Assembly (NCBI GenBank): GCA_049612785.1
Contig: JBMZBW010000001.1
Span: forward strand, 1 to 64,000
DNA length: 64,000 nt
Direction of reading: 5' to 3'
From: UBA7985 sp049612785
Lineage (GTDB): Bacteria > Pseudomonadota > Alphaproteobacteria > UBA7985
The stretch's first letter is position 1, and the number at the start of each line of letters is the position of its first letter. A model generated the notes under the pieces. It had not been told where the DNA came from. It saw nothing but the letters and a program-made list of their open reading frames with translations, and searched no databases. Both the position numbers and the translations under genes were made by a program. Shown piece after piece: positions 42,931 through 51,720 of the stretch.

Positions 42931-44407
42931 ATGAAAAAGTTCCTGATTGCGGGCTCTAGCCTCGCAGCAGTGGCTGCTGCTGGCTCTGCCGGCGCAGTAG
43001 ACGTAACCCTCGGCGGCTCCATCGACATGGGCGTTGAGTACGGCGTTGGCAAAGCTGCTGGCGAGTTTGCCATTGGCGATGCTTACAACAAAGTATCCCT
43101 GAAGATCTCCGCTGCAGGCACCACCGATGGTGGCCTGAAGTACGGTGGTTCCTTCGGTCTGGGCACCGACGCTGAGCTGTCCTTCGCGCCATACGAAAAC
43201 GGTGGCAAGAAGTACCTCGTGAAGGCGACCCAAAGCGGCCCAACCGACATTATCGGCAACATCCGTGCTGTTTCCGGCGGCGCGACCGTTGGCGGTGCGT
43301 CCGGTGGTGACATCGTTGCTGTGAAGATCAACTCCGATTGGCAGTCTGTTGGTGCGACCGTAACGGGTTACAGCGTGACTCCATCTGCTCTGGCTGCAGC
43401 GACCATTTGTAAAGTGGCTGGTCGTGCAACCCCTGCGCCTTCTCTGACTGTAACCCGCATGACGGCTAACGGCGCAGCAAACACAGGTTCCGCTGTAGCC
43501 ATGACGGCTGCAGGATACCTTCCTGCTGGTCACGTCACCGGTGGTTCTGCAACCCTGAGCGCTGGCGGTGCTGTGGTAAACGCGACCGGCGTTGACATGG
43601 ACGGAACAGGCACGGGTGCTGCATTGACGGGCGACGTTTACGCTGGTCCATTCATGTCCGTAATGCTGCGCTCCTCATCCACCAAAATGGTTGTTGGTGC
43701 GGTTTGTGTAGAGGGCATCGATGCCTCTGGCACCAACTTCTTCCTGGATAACGCTTCCAAGGTCGTAACCGCGTCCGACGCTTCGATTTTCGTTGAAGGT
43801 GGCTTCGGTAAGATCACCCTGCAGACGGGCGACTACGCTGGTGGCGTTTCTGCAATCGGTGACGCGGGTGATGCTGCTGATCTCGATACAGATGGTCTGG
43901 CTGTTATCATGAGCGGCGTTGGTCTGCTCGGCGCTAACCCATTTGTTGCAATTGATCTTGCTCCTGCATCTGCTCCGGCCAACCTGGAAATCCTGACCGG
44001 TGGCACGATCGACATGGGCGGTCTGTCTGCAGCAATCGACGTCGCACTGAGCTCGAGCGACGTTGTCGACATCCTGTCTTGGGATCTGGGTCTGGATTAT
44101 GCTCTGGGCGATATGGCTGTTGCCTTTGCTTACGACAGCAACAACGACTGGGGCATGAGCGCTTCCATGGACGTTGCTGGCTTCGGCGTTGATGCGACCG
44201 TCTACAGCAAGTCCACTGAAGACCATGCCAAGAATGGCCTGTTCTACTCTATCGCTGCTTCCACTTCCTTGAACGGCTTCGTTGGGTGTTGATCAGGACA
44301 TGGAGCCTACTGTCAGCCTGTCCAAGTCTATGGGCGGTCTCAGCCTGTACGCTGGCTACGACGCTGCTGACGAAGGTGGCAAGGTCGGCGCTACGCTGTC
44401 CTTCTAA
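42931..44407 (+). pseudogene. Outer-membrane porin 2, frameshifted near the C-terminus
   Basis: Paralogue of porin 1: signal peptide MKKFLIAGSSLAAVAAAGSAGA, mature start VDVTLGGSIDMGVEYGVGK, the same Cys pair (ATICKVAGRA, GAVCVEGIDAS) and a shorter variable loop. The frame from 42931 stops at 44290-44292 after SLNGFVGC. In the next frame the text continues LGVDQDMEPTVSLSKSMGGL and ends GGKVGATLSF at 44407, matching the end of porin 1. Against porin 1 (NGFGISLGLDQD) the break fits an 8-base deletion rather than one added base. The truncated product lacks the last strands and the C-terminal Phe signal, so it should not assemble. Confidence 0.85.
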
Positions 44408-44518
44408 GCTGCTCTCCATCGGCTGACTGCGCTTTGCTTCAGTGAAGCGCAGTCCACTGGGGCGTTTGAGTTTCGCGCAAGGAACCTGACTCCAGAAGAA
44501 GATAAAAATCCCCCAACT

Positions 44519-44559
44519 CCGCCCTTGGACCCTTCGTCCGGGGGCGGATTTTTCTTTTG
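44519..44559 (+). terminator. Rho-independent terminator after porin 2
   Basis: A 12-bp stem (CCGCCCTTGGAC with GTCCGGGGGCGG, two U-G pairs), five-base loop, then ATTTTTCTTTT. It confirms that the porin 2 transcription unit ends here and includes the frame-restored C-terminus. Confidence 0.85.
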
Positions 44560-44587
44560 GTGATTGTCGGATGGCGGCGAAAGGCGG

Positions 44588-45109
44588 TCAGAGGCCCTGC
44601 GGGTTACCGCGGGAGATGACCACGTCAAAGCTGTCCACGTTAATCCCGCTGAACCGATAGCGCGCGTTGCCCAGGTTCAGCACCCGGTAACACAACTGAG
44701 TCCCCGTTGCCCACGTCGGCCAGGATTTGCACACGGTCCCACCGGATAGGGAGTAAGCACCGGTTTCGGTCAGATTTACCAGCAGACCGCGCAATTGCCC
44801 GCCTTGGCCAAAATAGGCCCAGTACTGGTCATCGACCTGTTTGATCGAATTGCCGACCAGCAGTTGCTGCAAGTCCATCTCGCTGAGAATAGCGCCCTGT
44901 GCCAAAGGTCGCGTGCCGCTGACCAGCATGTTGGTCGGTACACCGCCCACGCGAGGTGTCGCCAGCATGTTGCCGGACATTGCCGTTGCGGTTGTCTGTT
45001 GCGCAGCCGTCGGAGCCGACTGGGACGCATCGTTGTTCGCTGACTCTTCGGAGGCCTCGCAGCCGAGGATGGCAAGGGCGCAGAGGCCCGCAAACAGTGC
45101 TTTTTTCAT
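44588..45109 (-). CDS. Predicted lipoprotein
   Basis: 173 aa. Lipobox LAILGCEAS, then a Ser/Ala/Gln-rich linker (about residues 20-50) and a C-terminal domain with GAILSEMDLQQLLVGNSIKQ and DDQYWAYFGQGGQLRGL, a layout like small DUF995-type envelope proteins, although this match is weak. Two Cys near the end (GTVCKSW, TQLCYRV) could pair. It lies 32 bp after typA on the minus strand. Confidence 0.7.
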   Translation of the reverse strand: MKKALFAGLCALAILGCEASEESANNDASQSAPTAAQQTTATAMSGNMLATPRVGGVPTNMLVSGTRPLAQGAILSEMDLQQLLVGNSIKQVDDQYWAYFGQGGQLRGLLVNLTETGAYSLSGGTVCKSWPTWATGTQLCYRVLNLGNARYRFSGINVDSFDVVISRGNPQGL

Positions 45110-45141
45110 GCGACCTCGCTTACCCCTCAGATGTGGCCGTT

Positions 45142-46980
45142 CTATGCCGCTTCCGCTGCTGCACGCGCCTTGGCATCGCGCTTACGCTCGTGAATGTCGA
45201 GGAACCGCTTACGGATCCGCACGGCGTCGGGTGTCACTTCCACCAACTCATCGTCCTGGATATAGGCCAGCGCCTTTTCCAGCGTCATATCAATCGGTGG
45301 GGTCAGCGACACGGCATCGTCTGTGCCAGAAGCCCGGACGTTCGTCAGCTTTTTACCTTTGAGCGGGTTGACGTCGAGGTCGTTGCCCTTCGCGTGCTCA
45401 CCGATGATCAAACCCTGATAGACGGGCTGCTGCGGATGAATGAACAGCGGACCACGGTCTTCCAAATTCCACAGTGCAAACGCAACCGAAGTGCCGTTTT
45501 CCATGGAAATCAGCACACCGTTGCGGCGACCGGGAATGGCCCCTTTGTGAGGGCCGTAATGACTGAAGCGGCGGTTCAGAATGCCGGTGCCATGCGTGTC
45601 GGTGAGGAATTCGCCCAAGTAGCCGATCAATGCGCGGGATGGCGCAATGAAGGACAGGCGCTGCTTACCGCCACCCGATGGGCGCATGTCCTTGAGTTCG
45701 CCCTTACGCATGCCGATTTTCTCAACGACAGCGCCGGAGTAGTCTGCATCCACATCCACCGTCACTTCTTCAAACGGCTCCAAACGGTTGCCGTTCTCGT
45801 CACGCTGGTAAACCACGCGGGGGCGCGAGACGGACAGTTCAAATCCTTCGCGGCGCATGTTCTCGATCAAAACAGCAAGCTGAAGCTCGCCCCGGCCCGC
45901 GACTTCAAAAGCGTCCTTACCGGCGGTTTCCGTAACCTGCAGCGCGACGTTGCCCTCGGCTTCTTTTTGCAGGCGATCCCAGATCAGACGGCTGGTAACT
46001 TTATCGCCAGACAAGCCGGCGAGTGGGCTGTCGTTGACGCTGAAGGTCATGGACAGGGTTGGCGGGTCGATGGGCTGGGCTTTGAGCGGTACATCCACTT
46101 CGGGCGCGCAAAGCGTGTCGGCCACGGTTGCCTTGGTCAGTCCGGCAATTGCGATGATATCGCCTGCTTGAGCGGACTCAATCGGCTGGCGCTCGAGGCC
46201 CCGGAAGGCAAGGATCTTGGTCGCACGACCGTTTTCCAGGTGCTTACCATCCATACCCAGGGCCTTGATCGCCATGTTCGGCGTCAAGGTGCCTGACTGG
46301 ATACGCCCGGTCAGGATGCGGCCCAGAAAGTTGTTGGCTTCGATGGTCGTTGCCAGCATGCGGAACGGCTCGTCTGGTTTGCCCACGTTTGGCGCAGGTA
46401 CGTGCTCGATGATCTTGTTGAACAGCGGCGCCATGTCCTTGCGCTCATCGTCCAGTTCGTCCGTGGCCCAGCCTTCTTTCGACGAAGCGTACAGAACGGG
46501 GAACTCGAGCTGATCTTCAGTGGCATCCAGTGCAGCGAAAAGATCAAAGGTCTCGTCCAGCACCCAATCCGGGCGACCATCTGGCTTATCAACTTTGTTG
46601 ATCAGCACGATCGGACGCATGCCCAGTGCCAGTGCCTTGGTCAGTACAAACTTGGTCTGCGGCATCGGGCCTTCGGCTGCATCGACCAGCAGGACGACGC
46701 CATCTACCATGGACAGAATGCGCTCAACCTCACCGCCAAAGTCGGCGTGACCGGGGGTGTCAACGATGTTGATGCGGGTGTTTTCCCACTCAACCGATGT
46801 CACTTTGGCCAGAATGGTGATGCCACGCTCGCGCTCGATGTCGTTTGAATCCATCGCTCGCTCGGCCACGCGCTCATTCTCGCGGAATTGACCGGACTGT
46901 TTGAGGAGGCAGTCGACCAGGGTCGTCTTGCCATGGTCAACGTGCGCGATGATCGCGATGTTGCGCAGAATTTTGCTCAT
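45142..46980 (-). CDS. typA: Ribosome-associated GTPase TypA/BipA
   Basis: Translational GTPase related to EF-G, involved in 50S assembly and stress or cold adaptation; 612 aa. G1 AHVDHGKTTLVD, G2/G3 ERERGITILAK and VDTPGHADFGGEVER, G4 LINKVDKPDGR; domains III and V follow, and the TypA-specific C-terminal domain contains RNGVLISMENGTSVAFALW. Complete. Confidence 0.98.
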   Translation of the reverse strand: MSKILRNIAIIAHVDHGKTTLVDCLLKQSGQFRENERVAERAMDSNDIERERGITILAKVTSVEWENTRINIVDTPGHADFGGEVERILSMVDGVVLLVDAAEGPMPQTKFVLTKALALGMRPIVLINKVDKPDGRPDWVLDETFDLFAALDATEDQLEFPVLYASSKEGWATDELDDERKDMAPLFNKIIEHVPAPNVGKPDEPFRMLATTIEANNFLGRILTGRIQSGTLTPNMAIKALGMDGKHLENGRATKILAFRGLERQPIESAQAGDIIAIAGLTKATVADTLCAPEVDVPLKAQPIDPPTLSMTFSVNDSPLAGLSGDKVTSRLIWDRLQKEAEGNVALQVTETAGKDAFEVAGRGELQLAVLIENMRREGFELSVSRPRVVYQRDENGNRLEPFEEVTVDVDADYSGAVVEKIGMRKGELKDMRPSGGGKQRLSFIAPSRALIGYLGEFLTDTHGTGILNRRFSHYGPHKGAIPGRRNGVLISMENGTSVAFALWNLEDRGPLFIHPQQPVYQGLIIGEHAKGNDLDVNPLKGKKLTNVRASGTDDAVSLTPPIDMTLEKALAYIQDDELVEVTPDAVRIRKRFLDIHERKRDAKARAAAEAA

Positions 46981-47112
46981 CGTGGAGTGCCTTTACGAAT
47001 GCGCCCCAGTGGTGGAGGGGAGAGGGCGCTGGTTTGGCAGGGTTTTGAGCGCTGAGGCTCGCGCGGTCAACGCCCTGAAACGCAAGGCTTATCGGCGTAG
47101 GATGAACGCGTA

Positions 47113-48252
47113 CTAAAGGCTTTTGACGAAGATAACTTTCGGATCAGCGTGGTCCTGCAGGATTTCGAGGCTCTGTCCCTGCTGCAGGTGCGTGATTTTG
47201 CCGGGGCTGAAACTGCCGTGTTGGTAGCGCGTGCCGTCGATCTCCAGAATGAGCGCACGGCGCTGAACCCCGTTGACCCGAACGTTGGATCCGGTGGACC
47301 CGAGATAAAGGGCTGACTTCTGAACACCATTGGCAGTCAGCCTCGCGCGTCGGGCAAATTTGCGCAGGACGCGAACGATCATGAACCCCAGAACACCCAT
47401 CTCCACCAAGCCCACAAGTGCGAAGACTCCCCCGAATGCAAAGGGCGCATCAGAGCTCAAGGAGACACCCAGGCCGACGGACAGGAAGACGCCGCCGTGA
47501 ACCAACAGGAATGGGATGATGAAAAAATCGAAGAAGGATAACCGAACGAATTTGGTGTGCAGGGCTTGGCCCGGTGGGATGTCGAGTTGGCCGGCTTCTT
47601 TGACTTTTGATCGGGCGAGGGCATCTTCAACGACTTCATCTGAAACCGTACGGCTGATGAAATCTGTGATCCACTTTTCTGCGGCATCTTTTTTGACCTG
47701 CATGTCGCGTCGGGCCTGTGCATCACGCCACGCAAGCCCGCCTTCGTGACCGTGATGGGGCGCGAGGGTATGCTGTTCGGGCGGATCGATCTCTCCGGCC
47801 CAAACCGCCATTTTGGGGGCGTTGGGTAGGACATAGATCGGCAACTGATCGCCTTCAGTCCGACCCCGTAGAGCGATTTCTGGCAGATTTTTGAGGTCTA
47901 GCTCGTGGCCTTCGACGGTTTTGATCCCGGCAGTGGCTTTGCCCGATGAGCCCCAGCGGATACGGCGCAAAGTGGCGTAGGTCAGATAGCCGTCTTCATC
48001 AAAGCGGTCGTAAGTCCGATAAGCCTGCCATTTTCGAACAAGCCCCAGAAGGCCGGGCACGACAAAAACGGCTGTTGCGATGGCAATGACGATGAAATTG
48101 TCAGAGAACCACTGCGGGTTAAGGTGCCAGACCAGATCGCCGCTGGCGCCCCTTTCGCGGTAGAACGCACCGGTTTGCAGGCCCAGAATTAGTACTGCAC
48201 CCATCGGAATGATCATGGAAAACAGCGAAAACCAAGGAAACCGCCGCTGCAT
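47113..48252 (-). CDS. Multi-pass membrane protein, unknown function
   Basis: 379 aa from ATG 48252 (GGAG nine bases upstream). A longer open frame reaches 48351, but it would cross the terminator of the DUF2147 gene, so the shorter start is chosen. Two transmembrane helices at the N-terminus (about residues 8-28 and 52-72), a soluble Asp/Lys-rich middle, two more helices near the last third (FFDFFIIPFLLVHGGVFL, GGVFALVGLVEMGVLGFMI), and a beta-rich C-terminal tail. The layout recalls DUF3592-type proteins, but no family is assigned. It lies 132 bp upstream of typA. Confidence 0.7.
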   Translation of the reverse strand: MQRRFPWFSLFSMIIPMGAVLILGLQTGAFYRERGASGDLVWHLNPQWFSDNFIVIAIATAVFVVPGLLGLVRKWQAYRTYDRFDEDGYLTYATLRRIRWGSSGKATAGIKTVEGHELDLKNLPEIALRGRTEGDQLPIYVLPNAPKMAVWAGEIDPPEQHTLAPHHGHEGGLAWRDAQARRDMQVKKDAAEKWITDFISRTVSDEVVEDALARSKVKEAGQLDIPPGQALHTKFVRLSFFDFFIIPFLLVHGGVFLSVGLGVSLSSDAPFAFGGVFALVGLVEMGVLGFMIVRVLRKFARRARLTANGVQKSALYLGSTGSNVRVNGVQRRALILEIDGTRYQHGSFSPGKITHLQQGQSLEILQDHADPKVIFVKSL

Positions 48253-48307
48253 CACCGGGACTCCATATCTTTGTTCGAACGACAGATTAGTATCAAATCC
48301 AGTGACT

Positions 48308-48333
48308 AAAAAGGCCGCGCAAGGCGGCCTTTT
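48308..48333 (-). terminator. Rho-independent terminator after the DUF2147-like gene
   Basis: AAAAGGCCGC pairs with GCGGCCTTTT around a five-base loop. On the minus strand the stem is followed by U residues. It lies 23 bp past the DUF2147 stop and 57 bp before the start of the membrane protein gene. Confidence 0.85.
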
Positions 48334-48356
48334 GTTCTGCAGAAAATCCAAGAGGA

Positions 48357-48806
48357 TTAGGAGCAGGTCGTCTGGTCTGCTGTCGTGCGCGTAAAGATGC
48401 CGATACGGCAGGCCGACTCATCGACAACTTCCATGCGGTTGTTGCAGTTACCCGCGCCCATGAAGGCGGTGTTTTCGTCGGTCAGGTGCGCGTGGCCGAA
48501 GGGGTAGGACTTTTCTGGCTCATCCGGAGCATAGGCCTTGCCGCCGCCGTAGGTCGCGATTGCACCCGGCTTCGCTGCTTTCTTGCGCAGATCCGTGAAC
48601 ATGTAGTTTCCGACGGATTCTTTGTTTTCGTTTTCAAGGATGGCAACGATCTTACCGTTGTAGACTTTGCCCTCTTGGACAAATTCAACGATGGCGCAGC
48701 CGCCTTCGCGACCCTCAGCCGACAACCACATACCGCCGATGTCTTCGGCAGAAGCTGGACCAGCGGCCAACAACAATGCTGCCGCCGCGATAATAAGTTT
48801 ACGCAT
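48357..48806 (-). CDS. Secreted DUF2147-like protein
   Basis: 149 aa from ATG 48806. Signal peptide MRKLIIAAAALLLAAGPASA, then IGGMWLSAEGREGGCAIVEF and GKVYNGKIVAIL, the lipocalin-like N-terminal pattern of DUF2147 (G-x-W...G-x-I). Three more Cys (AGNCNNR, ESACRIG, QTTCS) near the C-terminus could form disulfides. A periplasmic role is likely; the ligand is unknown. Confidence 0.7.
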   Translation of the reverse strand: MRKLIIAAAALLLAAGPASAEDIGGMWLSAEGREGGCAIVEFVQEGKVYNGKIVAILENENKESVGNYMFTDLRKKAAKPGAIATYGGGKAYAPDEPEKSYPFGHAHLTDENTAFMGAGNCNNRMEVVDESACRIGIFTRTTADQTTCS

Positions 48807-48953
48807 ATTTTTTCCTCCCAAGGAAATGCATCAAAGGGCTTAGCTCCCGCCCTTTTAGTGCTTAGGTGGGGACCCCCGTCCCATGAGGTTGATAGACCGG
48901 ATTTCCATGGTGAATTCAAGATCTTCCCATGGTGACTCGATGAATTGTGACCT

Positions 48954-49376
48954 CTAAAAGGATTGTAGCCGCAGCCTTGCACGTTCTCGTAGCGGGTCGA
49001 AGTGTTTCAGAACCTCTGCGAGGGTGTCATGCCGCGCAACGCGTTTAGGTCCATTGTAGACGACAAACTCCCGACCTTTGCCGCTGGCCGCGATTTGTTT
49101 GGCGACGACAAAATCCGGGTTTTCGTAGGCAGAACGATAGACTGAAAACAAAGCCTGACCTGGCAGAGCATCGATGGCGTAATCTTTCCAATGCCCTGCT
49201 GCGACTTGTTCCGAATAGAGTGACAACAGGCGACCCAGTTCCATCCGATCAAACGAAACATATTTTCGCGCCTTACTGCCCCTAGCCTTGAGGCCGTCCT
49301 TAACCGCATCAAGGTGTCCCGACTTTAGCGTTTTCTTGCTGTCGCGGTAGTCGTCGAGGGAAACAATGTCACTCAT
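48954..49376 (-). CDS. DUF2794 domain protein
   Basis: 140 aa. The region YVSFDRMELGRLLSLYSEQVAAGHWKDYAIDAL, followed by ALFSVYRSAYENPDFVVAK, is the DUF2794 pattern, an alphaproteobacterial family of unknown function. No signal peptide or membrane helix; Lys/Arg-rich N-terminus. It is transcribed alone, divergent from the yfgM-bamB-der run. Confidence 0.8.
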   Translation of the reverse strand: MSDIVSLDDYRDSKKTLKSGHLDAVKDGLKARGSKARKYVSFDRMELGRLLSLYSEQVAAGHWKDYAIDALPGQALFSVYRSAYENPDFVVAKQIAASGKGREFVVYNGPKRVARHDTLAEVLKHFDPLRERARLRLQSF

Positions 49377-49607
49377 GCTGTGGCCTGACCCTTTCCTGTC
49401 ACTGTTACCGGTTGATCAGCCTGCTCACCTTTGCATCGAGGGTGCGCATGGGTGTGCTTGCTGCTTGGTAACGAAATACGCTAAGACGAATCTCGAAATG
49501 CGCCTAGACATAAATTTGGATCACTTTCGACGCTTTCACTCTTGCGGCTGGATTTGATCGAGGACATATGGCGCACCAACACAGCGGTTTGGCTAAGGAA
49601 AAATTCT

Positions 49608-50252
49608 GTGACTGATATTATTCGCGACATTGACGAGGAAATGCGCCGCGACGCGTTTTTGGCTCGTGTACGTCGTTACTCCTGGGTTTTCTTCCTGGTG
49701 GTTGTTGTGGTTCTGGTTGTGGTGACGGTTGGCTATTTCTGGCAGGACCGCCAAGCGCGAATGAAAGCCGCTGCAGCGGGTGAACTTTCCAGCGCTCTGG
49801 CGCTGGTAGAAACCGACGCTCAAGGCGCGAAAGACCAGCTTGATGCCCTGGCGGCAGACGTGGATAACGGCAACAGTATTCTGGCAAGCTTTGAGCGCGC
49901 TGAACTCAGCCTGCGCGAAGGGAACGAAGCAGAAGCGTCCAAGGCGCTGGAAGATCTTGCTGGCCTGCGCGATGGCGACGCCTATGCCAAGGCAGCAACG
50001 GTATTCAGTGTTTATACCGAGATTAACTCTGGCGACGCTGCAAAGCTGATCGGTAAGCTGGATCCGCTGATTGCGGAAGAGGGTGCTTTCACCGAACTGG
50101 CTCTTGATCTCAAGGCGCAAGTTCTCGCCCGTGACGGCAAAAGCGACGAAGCGCTTCAGGTTCTTGAAACTCTGCTGGGGCGTGAGGGTTTGGATCGCGA
50201 CTTGCAGGCTCGTGCTGAAACACTGCGCGACAGCCTTGGCTCTGGGTCTTAA
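49608..50252 (+). CDS. YfgM-like TPR membrane protein
   Basis: 214 aa from GTG 49608 with AAGGA eight bases before it. A cytoplasmic basic start (MTDIIRDIDEEMRRDAFLARV), one transmembrane helix (about residues 23-45, VFFLVVVVVLVVVTVGYFW), then TPR-like helices in the periplasm. YfgM is a Sec-associated periplasmic chaperone partner of PpiD. Located just before bamB and der, the usual alphaproteobacterial and enterobacterial order. Confidence 0.85.
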   Translation: MTDIIRDIDEEMRRDAFLARVRRYSWVFFLVVVVVLVVVTVGYFWQDRQARMKAAAAGELSSALALVETDAQGAKDQLDALAADVDNGNSILASFERAELSLREGNEAEASKALEDLAGLRDGDAYAKAATVFSVYTEINSGDAAKLIGKLDPLIAEEGAFTELALDLKAQVLARDGKSDEALQVLETLLGREGLDRDLQARAETLRDSLGSGS

Positions 50253-50356
50253 GCTCTCTAAGGTGTCAATCCGCATCGCATAATCCACATAATGGCCGAC
50301 ATTCGCGGTATGATGCAAAGAGCGTTGGGTCAGAGCAAGCAAAGGGCAGCCGAGAG

Positions 50357-51670
50357 ATGAAGCGTTTCATCAGTATCGCACTACTGGCTCTGACCGTGTC
50401 ATTGGGTGGTTGTGAAATCATTGAGCGGCTCAATGAGGAAGACACGTCTTTGCCCGGCAGCCGCATCGATCTGTTCAATGATCAGGCCCTTGGCATTCCG
50501 CGCTCCGCTAATCCGGTATCCGTTCCGAACCCGCAGAATTTGATGGAGTGGAGCCAGCCAGGGGCGACTGCAACCCATGCGGTCTATCACCTCTCGCTGG
50601 CTGATCGTCCCCAGCGTCGTTGGAGCCGATCCATCGGCAGAGGTAACGGAAAAGCCTATCGCATTACGTCCGCGCCCATTGTGGTTAATGGCGTGATCTA
50701 TGCGATGGACAGTCAGCTTCAGATCACGGCCATGCGCCTGACAGACGGCGCGATTGGATGGCGCAAGAATCTGATGCCGGCGTCTGAGAGCGATGGTGTC
50801 TTTGGTGGCGGTCTGGCCTATGGCAATGGCGTGTTGCTCGCCGGGACCGGTGCGGGTCGGCTCTATGGTCTCAGCCCTCGTACCGGGGAAGTCATCTGGC
50901 AGCAGCGCCTGCGGGCACCGATCCATGGTGGACCGGCGGTTGATGGTGATCGGGTCTACGCGACCACAATCGATAACCATGCCGCCGCCTTTAATGTCGC
51001 CAGCGGTCAGAAGCTTTGGGACCATGAAGGCCGTGAAGGGGTTACCACAATCCTGGGGTCTACAGCCCCGGCTGCTGCGGCCGGCGTGACCTATGTGACC
51101 TACGCAAGTGGTGAAGTTTTTGCCCTGGCCTCTGAGACCGGTCGTGTGCTTTGGACTGACACGGTCGCCGGACTGACCGCAACGGCGCGGACTGGAATGT
51201 TCATTGATGATGTCGGCGGTCCACCGCTGATCGATCGCGATCGTCTGGTCGTGGTTGGTGGTTCTGATCGAACGGTATCCTTTGACATCGACCGAGGGAT
51301 TCAGGCTTGGGAGTTGCCTTTTGGCGGGACCCAGATGGCTTGGCCTTCAGCACAGCACTACTTCATCGCCACGGATGCCGGACGTCTCGTAGCGGTGGAT
51401 CGGGATACCGGTGGCATCGCTTGGGCCCGTTCTTTGCCCAAGTACGCCGATGCTTCACGGTTGGATCGCGTGGAATGGTACGGACCCGTTTTGGCTGCAA
51501 ACAGGCTGGTTCTGGCGTCCAGTACGGGTTTGCTGGTCACCATCGCGCCGTCCACGGGAAAGTTGCTGGGACGGGTGCAGAGCCGCGACGGATACGTTGC
51601 TCCGCCGGTAATTGTCGATAACACCATGCTGCTGGTTACCGAAAACGGTGACCTGATCGCCTACAAGTAA
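50357..51670 (+). CDS. bamB: Outer membrane assembly lipoprotein BamB
   Basis: 437 aa lipoprotein (lipobox SLGGC, Cys near residue 19) with PQQ-type beta-propeller repeats, for example GAIGWRKNL, GEVIWQQRL, GQKLWDHEG, GGIAWARSL. It is a scaffold subunit of the BAM complex that inserts beta-barrels such as the porins of this window. der follows 50 bp downstream. Confidence 0.95.
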   Translation: MKRFISIALLALTVSLGGCEIIERLNEEDTSLPGSRIDLFNDQALGIPRSANPVSVPNPQNLMEWSQPGATATHAVYHLSLADRPQRRWSRSIGRGNGKAYRITSAPIVVNGVIYAMDSQLQITAMRLTDGAIGWRKNLMPASESDGVFGGGLAYGNGVLLAGTGAGRLYGLSPRTGEVIWQQRLRAPIHGGPAVDGDRVYATTIDNHAAAFNVASGQKLWDHEGREGVTTILGSTAPAAAAGVTYVTYASGEVFALASETGRVLWTDTVAGLTATARTGMFIDDVGGPPLIDRDRLVVVGGSDRTVSFDIDRGIQAWELPFGGTQMAWPSAQHYFIATDAGRLVAVDRDTGGIAWARSLPKYADASRLDRVEWYGPVLAANRLVLASSTGLLVTIAPSTGKLLGRVQSRDGYVAPPVIVDNTMLLVTENGDLIAYK

Positions 51671-51720
51671 AGGGCTGAGGCAGTAGTATTTTTCTGCGCG
51701 TCGCGTACAAGGCGTGAATC

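Noticed and set aside
44281..44292. Single inserted G as the cause of the porin 2 frameshift
   Set aside because: It would restore the frame but give NGFVGVDQD, missing three residues present in porin 1. An 8-base deletion restores the same frame and explains the missing residues as well. A sequencing error still cannot be excluded.
44956..46296. 446-codon frame antisense to typA
   Set aside because: typA is complete on the minus strand with all GTPase motifs; the antisense frame matches no family.
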